Source: CAYOOT01 sp964405665
GTDB taxonomy: Bacteria; Bdellovibrionota_C; UBA2361; SZUA-149; CAZDWZ01
Direction: 5' to 3'
Assembly (NCBI GenBank): GCA_964405665.1
Contig: CAYOOT010000053.1
Coordinates: 1-19,154 of the forward strand
DNA: 19,154 nucleotides
Positions within the stretch are counted from its first letter, which is position 1; each line of letters starts with the position of its first letter. Below, piece after piece: positions 14,909-19,154 of the stretch. The position numbers and the translations under genes are program-made. The notes under the pieces are model-generated. The model was not told the origin of the DNA. It did not search any database and saw nothing but the letters and a program-made list of their open reading frames with translations.

Positions 14909-15775
14909 TTAGAGCACCGTCAGCGCAGTATCGTACAATTCATCAAATACTAAAGGATTCGATGCTAAAAAGAAATCTCCAAAAATGCTAAACCCTTTTG
15001 CTTGAGTATTAGGGAGACTGCAAATCTTACCCCCCGCTTCTTCGATAATCAAACTTCCTGCCGCCAGATCCCAAGGACGCGCTTGATACATAAACATGCC
15101 GTCAATCCTGCTGCAAGCTATCCAACATAAATCCAAGACCGCAGCCCCCATCGAGCGCATATTTCTGCAACTAAGAAGCATTTTATCATACATTGGTTGA
15201 TACTTCGGCCAATTCTCAAACCTGCTGCTGGGATAAAATGTAGCCAGTAAACAATCTTTTAACTTGTCCCTTTTAGTTACCGCAATAATTTCCTGATTTA
15301 ACTTCGCCCCTTCTCCTTTTTTTGCAGTAAAAAGTTCATTGCGAAAAGGTTCATAGACAATTCCCAAAATACGTTCTCCCTTGACGATCAAACCGATAGA
15401 CACGCAGCAATGGGGAATTTTATTGGCAAAATTATTTGTGCCATCAATCGGATCTACTACCCAACAGATATTTTCGTTAATTAATTCTTCAGAAGTTTTA
15501 TTTAATTTTTTGCAAAGATCTTTGTGATACTCTTCTCCATAAACAAGATGTTTGGGAAAAGTTTGGTTTAAACACTTGGTAATTTCATTTTCCGACCAAA
15601 AATCAAAATCCGTAACTAAGTCTGAATAATTACTTTTTCTTTGGATATTAAGACCAATATCTTGGGAAGTGACAACTTCTTTTAGAACTTTTCCTACTCT
15701 ATAAGCAAGCTCAATTCCTAAATCAAAAGCTTCTTTGATCTCGGAATCTGTTATTAATTGATTAATATTGCACAC
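14909..15775 (-). CDS. Inositol monophosphatase family enzyme
   Basis: From the GTG at 15775 this gives 288 residues, the usual size for the family. An ATG at 15826 would add 17 hydrophobic residues and overlap the upstream gene by 65 bases, so the GTG is preferred; it still overlaps the upstream stop by 14 bases. Metal and substrate motifs are intact: GEE (E81-E82), WVVDPIDGTNNF (D108, D111, G112, T113) and PWDLAAG (W235, D236), then IIEEAGGKI. The family hydrolyses inositol monophosphates, fructose bisphosphate, NADP-type nucleotides or 3'-phosphoadenosine phosphate; the sequence does not tell which. It is a soluble Mg-dependent enzyme, translated with the membrane protein before it and the transporter after it. 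Confidence 0.88.
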   Translation of the reverse strand: MCNINQLITDSEIKEAFDLGIELAYRVGKVLKEVVTSQDIGLNIQRKSNYSDLVTDFDFWSENEITKCLNQTFPKHLVYGEEYHKDLCKKLNKTSEELINENICWVVDPIDGTNNFANKIPHCCVSIGLIVKGERILGIVYEPFRNELFTAKKGEGAKLNQEIIAVTKRDKLKDCLLATFYPSSRFENWPKYQPMYDKMLLSCRNMRSMGAAVLDLCWIACSRIDGMFMYQARPWDLAAGSLIIEEAGGKICSLPNTQAKGFSIFGDFFLASNPLVFDELYDTALTVL

Positions 15776-16430
15776 CGGCAAAAAGTTTAAAATTTGGTGC
15801 AATGTCTTTAGCAACAAAATAAGCAAGAATTGTCATGGTAGAATAAAGTCCCAATGTTGAGCCAACATTGTTGGTCCAGAGTTTTAAAACAGCAGGTTTT
15901 TGGGCGACGCCTTTGCCGGTAGCTCGATTAAGTAAGTCCAAATTTGTATAAGCATCGATTAGCAGATGAGAAAAGAACCCCGAAAAAGCAGCTCCCCCCA
16001 GATACAATCTTTCGGCAATCGGTAGATCTTTGAAAATTAAAAATACTATTTCAAAAGTAATGATCGCAGCAGGGATAGAATGCAATGCTCCGCGATGAGA
16101 AGTGTAATTGGTAAGAAGACTGTTAAAAAAATACCTGCTGATAAAGTAACTTAAAATGATGATTAAGGCTAAAGTTGTAACTTTTCCAGATTGCAGGCTG
16201 GGGCTATAATTAAGAATTAATAAAGGAACCAGTGCAGCCAGTAAGCCAGTTAATTCTTGAGCTGATTTATCTTCGGCTTGATCGACATTAGGCAACACTC
16301 CCGCCATGATCAATAATACCGAAGCCAAAAAAACCACCTCACCTCCCAGATCCAATAAAAGAGCACCCATCATTGCATAGATTACTGCCGCTCCGGTGGA
16401 TAGTGAAAAATGATTTTCTAATTTCGCCAT
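15762..16430 (-). CDS. YdjM/DUF457-type membrane-bound metal-dependent hydrolase
   Basis: This 222-residue protein has about five or six membrane helices. It carries family-type motifs near the membrane: LPNVD (46-50), HRGALHS (112-118) and SHLLIDAYT (154-162). These give three or more His/Asp residues that could bind a metal. The family's usual LPDIDH motif is altered here, with Asn for the first Asp and Gln after the second, so catalysis is uncertain. The biological role of the family is poorly known; Escherichia coli YdjM is LexA-regulated. It is first in the - strand unit, with a possible promoter just upstream, and overlaps the phosphatase gene. Confidence 0.7.
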   Translation of the reverse strand: MAKLENHFSLSTGAAVIYAMMGALLLDLGGEVVFLASVLLIMAGVLPNVDQAEDKSAQELTGLLAALVPLLILNYSPSLQSGKVTTLALIIILSYFISRYFFNSLLTNYTSHRGALHSIPAAIITFEIVFLIFKDLPIAERLYLGGAAFSGFFSHLLIDAYTNLDLLNRATGKGVAQKPAVLKLWTNNVGSTLGLYSTMTILAYFVAKDIAPNFKLFAGVQY

Positions 16431-16443
16431 ATTTAAAGGGGAA

Positions 16444-16470
16444 TTTATAGCCGAATTTAATTTGTCGCAA
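16444..16470 (-). promoter_or_regulatory. Possible promoter of the - strand three-gene unit
   Basis: Read on the - strand, TTGCGA (16465-16470) could be a -35 box and TATAAA (16444-16449) a -10 box. The spacer is 15 bases, shorter than preferred. The leader to the ATG at 16430 would be only a few bases. The -10 match is good; the rest is weak. Confidence 0.35.
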
Positions 16471-16487
16471 GTAATAATTGATTATAC

Positions 16488-16586
16488 GTAGGGGCAAGGT
16501 TTTATTTATTATGAGCTTGTCGAATGATACCTGCCCGGAATTCCCGAACATTATGCAAAACGGGCAGGTATAAAACCTGCCCCTAC
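16488..16586. repeat. MITE-like repeat element, copy B (intact)
   Basis: This 99-bp element has imperfect terminal inverted repeats: GTAGGGGCAAGGTTTTAT on the left and ATAAAACCTGCCCCTAC on the right, differing by one extra base. Inside, ATACCTGCCCG (16528-16538) pairs exactly with CGGGCAGGTAT (16561-16571), so nested hairpins form. The core ATGAGCTTGTCGAATG (16511-16526) is identical in copy A at 5680-5695. It has no coding capacity, so it would be non-autonomous if mobile. It lies between the second cpaB end and the start of the membrane hydrolase gene, both on the - strand, and could terminate cpaB transcription. Confidence 0.85.
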
Positions 16587-16608
16587 AATAACTGAAAATT
16601 ATCAGATA

Positions 16609-17550
16609 CTAATAAGAATCGTCTTCTTGATGGTCTTTTTGCCATTGATTGTCAGAGCTTAAAACAAATTGTTTTTGCTGACCATCTTTTGTGGAAAAAC
16701 GAGCGTAGCCTTTGATTGGGGCTTGTTGTTTTTGTACTTGAGCACGTTTGATCCACTGAGTTTGTGAAAATTCCGTAACATTTGGGGCGGTGATGTCATT
16801 TTGACTGCGCATAATCAAAGTGATTCTTCCCATAGAAATTGCAGTTTGTAATTTTAAAGAATCCGCAATCGGCACGCCTAAAGTTACTGTTGTGCTATTT
16901 TGTTTGTTTTTACTATCTCTGGTCAATTCTTTAGTATCGGAGTCTAAAGTAATACCATCATAAGAAAGAACAACGGCATTTTCTACAGCAACGATTGTTT
17001 TATTTTGACTATCTGTATTATCAAAATATGTTAACAAAACATCAACGTGTGTTCCGGGAGTCGCCCAACCTTCTACGCCAGAAGTTGCATTAACATTGAT
17101 TGTTACTGCTCGGGTTCCTTGACTTAACAATTCAGAAATATTTGTATTAACCGGAATCTGACTTAAGCTATCTTTTGTAATTGGCTGAGATTCAACAATG
17201 GTCATTGCTGCATACATATTAATTGCATATTCAGGATCTTTAATTACGCCTTGAGGAAGTTGATCTTTTGGCCAACGGGTTTCTGTAAGATAAGAAGCTG
17301 TAATTTTTGTGCCTTTAGGAATTTTTGAATTAGCGGCAATTATTACTACCGCATTGTCTTCTTTGACTGGTTCGACAATTACTTCTTTTTGTTTCGCTTC
17401 AACGTTTTTGCTTTGAACAATTATTAAAATTGCAATAAGCAGTGAGCTAACCACTAAAGTAGCTCCACCTATTAAAAACATTCTTTGCCTTCTTTTAGCA
17501 ACTAATGCTGCAACACTGTTCGCTCTGTTATTACCAAATCCAATTGCCAT
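16609..17550 (-). CDS. cpaB: Second CpaB/RcpC pilus assembly protein
   Basis: This 313-residue protein has a basic N-terminus (residues 1-23), one membrane helix (about 24-45), a SAF-type domain (about 66-130, with IIAANSKIPKGTKITASYL) and a canonical RcpC/CpaB core, GTRAVTINVNATSGVEGW followed by TPGTHVDVLLTY (145-176). The C-terminal 60 residues are Gln-rich and charged. It matches the classic CpaB consensus better than the copy at 5944. It stands alone on the opposite strand, not in the pilus operon, with the repeat element after its stop and its own possible promoter. It may serve the same pilus under separate control, or another Tad system elsewhere in the genome. Confidence 0.9.
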   Translation of the reverse strand: MAIGFGNNRANSVAALVAKRRQRMFLIGGATLVVSSLLIAILIIVQSKNVEAKQKEVIVEPVKEDNAVVIIAANSKIPKGTKITASYLTETRWPKDQLPQGVIKDPEYAINMYAAMTIVESQPITKDSLSQIPVNTNISELLSQGTRAVTINVNATSGVEGWATPGTHVDVLLTYFDNTDSQNKTIVAVENAVVLSYDGITLDSDTKELTRDSKNKQNSTTVTLGVPIADSLKLQTAISMGRITLIMRSQNDITAPNVTEFSQTQWIKRAQVQKQQAPIKGYARFSTKDGQQKQFVLSSDNQWQKDHQEDDSY

Positions 17551-17571
17551 ACAACTTTGTTATGAAAAAAC

Positions 17572-17602
17572 TCTATAAATACTAACATATAATCAATTTC
17601 AA
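17572..17602 (-). promoter_or_regulatory. Possible promoter of the second cpaB
   Basis: On the - strand, TTGAAA (17597-17602) and TATAGA (17572-17577) are separated by 19 bases. Taking TTTATA one step earlier gives a 17-base spacer but a poorer -10. The region is AT-rich, so chance matches are likely. It is supported mainly by its location just before an isolated gene. Confidence 0.3.
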
Positions 17603-17712
17603 ATACACTTTGCTTCCTCACGAAGCTATCTACCTGGAATCATTTAAAGTTTTTTAGTTGCTTTTGTTTTAATTTAAGCCATAGTAGTCAATTAAGTCTA
17701 TGATGAGGGTTA
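17603..17712. other. Divergent intergenic region before acsA
   Basis: This is part of the 162-base gap between two divergent genes. Weak + strand promoter-like boxes are TTGCTT (17658-17663) and CATAGT (17680-17685), spaced 16 bases. GAGGG (17705-17709) is a likely ribosome site, though only three bases from the ATG. CATAG and CTATG (17680-17702) form a five-base dyad. Nothing here is strong. Confidence 0.3.
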
Positions 17713-19154
17713 ATGAGCACTGAAATTTCATCGCATCTAAAAGAAAAAAGAGTTTTTAAACCGACAAATGAATTTAGTGGGCAATCCCGCTGTTCTTCTG
17801 AAAAAGAATATGAGTTGCTTTACCGACAATCTGTTGAGGATCCCCAAACATTTTGGGCAGAGCAAGCAGAAGAAAACCTCAGCTGGTTTAAAAAATGGGA
17901 CCGGGTTTTGGAATATGATTTTGAGAATATTGGTTCTGCGGAAAAACCCTATCTGAAATTTTTTGCCGGTGGAAAATTAAATGTCTCCTATAATTGCTTA
18001 GACAGGCATGTAAATAGTGCCAGAAAAAATAAGGCGGCAATTATCTGGCAAGGTGAAAAAGAAGAAGACCGAAGGATAATTACATATCAAGAACTGCACC
18101 AAGAAGTTTGTCGCTTTACGCAAGTTCTAAAAAAACTGGGAGTAAAAAAGGGAAGCACGGTAACAATTTTTCTTCCAATGGTTCCGGAACTTGCAGTGGC
18201 CTTACTTGCTTGTGCCAGATTGGGAGCAGTGCACTCGGTGGTGTTTTCTGCTTTTAGTGCCGAAGCTTTAAAAAGCAGAATTCAAGATTGTAACGGAGAA
18301 ATTGTTATTACAGCCGATGCCGCTTTTCACTCCGGAAAAACAAATGAACTAAAAAGCAAAGTTGATACGGCAATTGAGCAATGCCCCAGTGTTAAAAAAG
18401 TAATTGTAGTCAATCGGGCCAATGCCAAGATAAAAATGCAAGCCGGAAGGGATTATTACTACGATCAAGAAATTGCTAAAAAAGATATTTTAGATTTTAT
18501 CGAGCCCGCACAAATGGATTCAGAAGATCCATTATTTATTTTATATACTAGTGGCAGCACTGGAAAACCAAAAGGTGTTTTGCATACTACTGCAGGGTAT
18601 TCGCTTTATACTCATTTAACCTTTAAGTATGTTTTTGATATTAAAGAAGAAGATTTATTCTGGTGCACAGCAGATGTCGGTTGGATTACAGGACATTCTT
18701 ATTTAGTCTATGGGCCCTTGTCCAATGGCGCCAGCGTAATGATGTTTGAAGGAGTGCCGACTTATCCGCAGCCAGATAGATTTTGGAAAATTATTGCCGA
18801 TTACAAAGTAAATATTTTCTATACTGCACCTACGGCAATTCGTGCCTTGATGCGGTTGGGAGAAGACTGGCCCAATAAGCATAACTTATCCAGCTTGAGA
18901 TTATTGGGAACAGTCGGTGAGCCGATTAATCCTGAAGCCTGGATTTGGTATCACCGGGTAATCGGCAAAGAGCATTGTCCGATAGTGGATACCTGGTGGC
19001 AAACAGAAACCGGAGGAATTATGATCACAACTCTTCCCGGAGCATTGGCGGCAAAACCAGGTTCTGCCGGAAAACCATTTTTTGGAATAGTTCCGGAAAT
19101 CGTTAAGGAAGACAAAAAAGATGCGGAAGTAAATGAAGGCGGTTGTTTGTGTAT
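17713..19154 (+). CDS. acsA: Acetyl-CoA synthetase, 3' part beyond the window
   Basis: The frame stays open from the ATG at 17713 to the window end, giving 480 residues of a family usually near 650. AMP-forming acetyl-CoA synthetase activates acetate with ATP and CoA in the cytoplasm. Visible motifs are FWAEQAEENLSWFKKWDRVL near the N-terminus (typical of Acs), the P-loop-like YTSGSTGKPKG (278-288), CTADVGWITGHSYLVYGPL, and DTWWQTETGG (426-435) in the AMP-binding region. WWQTETG favours acetyl-CoA synthetase over other acyl-CoA ligases, though propionyl-CoA synthetase is close. The C-terminal domain with the regulated Lys is outside the window. It is divergent from the second cpaB and has no obvious link with the pilus. 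Confidence 0.93.
   Translation, partial: MSTEISSHLKEKRVFKPTNEFSGQSRCSSEKEYELLYRQSVEDPQTFWAEQAEENLSWFKKWDRVLEYDFENIGSAEKPYLKFFAGGKLNVSYNCLDRHVNSARKNKAAIIWQGEKEEDRRIITYQELHQEVCRFTQVLKKLGVKKGSTVTIFLPMVPELAVALLACARLGAVHSVVFSAFSAEALKSRIQDCNGEIVITADAAFHSGKTNELKSKVDTAIEQCPSVKKVIVVNRANAKIKMQAGRDYYYDQEIAKKDILDFIEPAQMDSEDPLFILYTSGSTGKPKGVLHTTAGYSLYTHLTFKYVFDIKEEDLFWCTADVGWITGHSYLVYGPLSNGASVMMFEGVPTYPQPDRFWKIIADYKVNIFYTAPTAIRALMRLGEDWPNKHNLSSLRLLGTVGEPINPEAWIWYHRVIGKEHCPIVDTWWQTETGGIMITTLPGALAAKPGSAGKPFFGIVPEIVKEDKKDAEVNEGGCLC

Noticed and set aside
13582..16430. The - strand three-gene unit as part of the pilus system
   Set aside because: No pilus-related motif, opposite orientation, and a separating inverted repeat; proximity alone is not enough.
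17768..17956. A 62-codon + frame near the right end
   Set aside because: It is out of frame within acsA, whose protein shows clear acetyl-CoA synthetase motifs through this stretch.

Overview
This is a bacterial chromosome fragment of low GC content with tightly packed genes. Its centre is a complete-looking but atypical Tad/Flp (type IVc) pilus operon. Nothing in the window fixes the phylum. The divergent Tad proteins, the FHA-fused ATPases and the many intergenic inverted repeats fit an uncultivated environmental bacterium; that is an inference.

The + strand from 172 to 13450 holds the pilus operon. Its order is: a small Flp prepilin (172-375); a large protein joining a second Flp-type pilin, an extra membrane segment and a TadG-like domain (468-2927); a large TadE-like pseudopilin (3077-4855); an unrecognised single-pass membrane protein (4862-5683); a 52-residue third Flp-type prepilin (5770-5928); CpaB (5944-6810); an FHA-CpaF ATPase (6811-8469); TadB (8473-9330); TadC (9454-10356); an FHA-membrane-periplasmic protein (10496-11911); and a second FHA-CpaF ATPase (11918-13450). 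The expected mechanism is that CpaF ATPases on the inner face of the membrane drive the TadB/TadC platform, which extracts prepilins and pseudopilins from the membrane, with CpaB acting outside it. Three FHA domains suggest control by Thr phosphorylation or an FHA-based scaffold. No secretin (CpaC/RcpA), TadZ/CpaE, TadD or prepilin peptidase is encoded here.

The - strand from 16430 to 13582 is a three-gene unit running toward the pilus operon: a YdjM/DUF457-type membrane protein, an inositol-monophosphatase-family enzyme and a MATE-like multispanning transporter. A second, separate CpaB (17550-16609, - strand) lies beyond it. It is divergent from an acetyl-CoA synthetase gene that starts at 17713 and runs off the window end.

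The gaps between genes are full of inverted repeats: a perfect 36-bp palindrome (390-425), a 20-bp-arm dyad (2949-3050), two copies of one MITE-like element (5657-5740 and 16488-16586), a hairpin plus terminator-like structure between tadB and tadC (9326-9426), and a 109-bp dyad between convergent genes (13471-13579). One element copy supplies the last codons and the stop of the gene at 4862-5683. I saw no tRNA, rRNA, CRISPR array, transposase or integrase gene.
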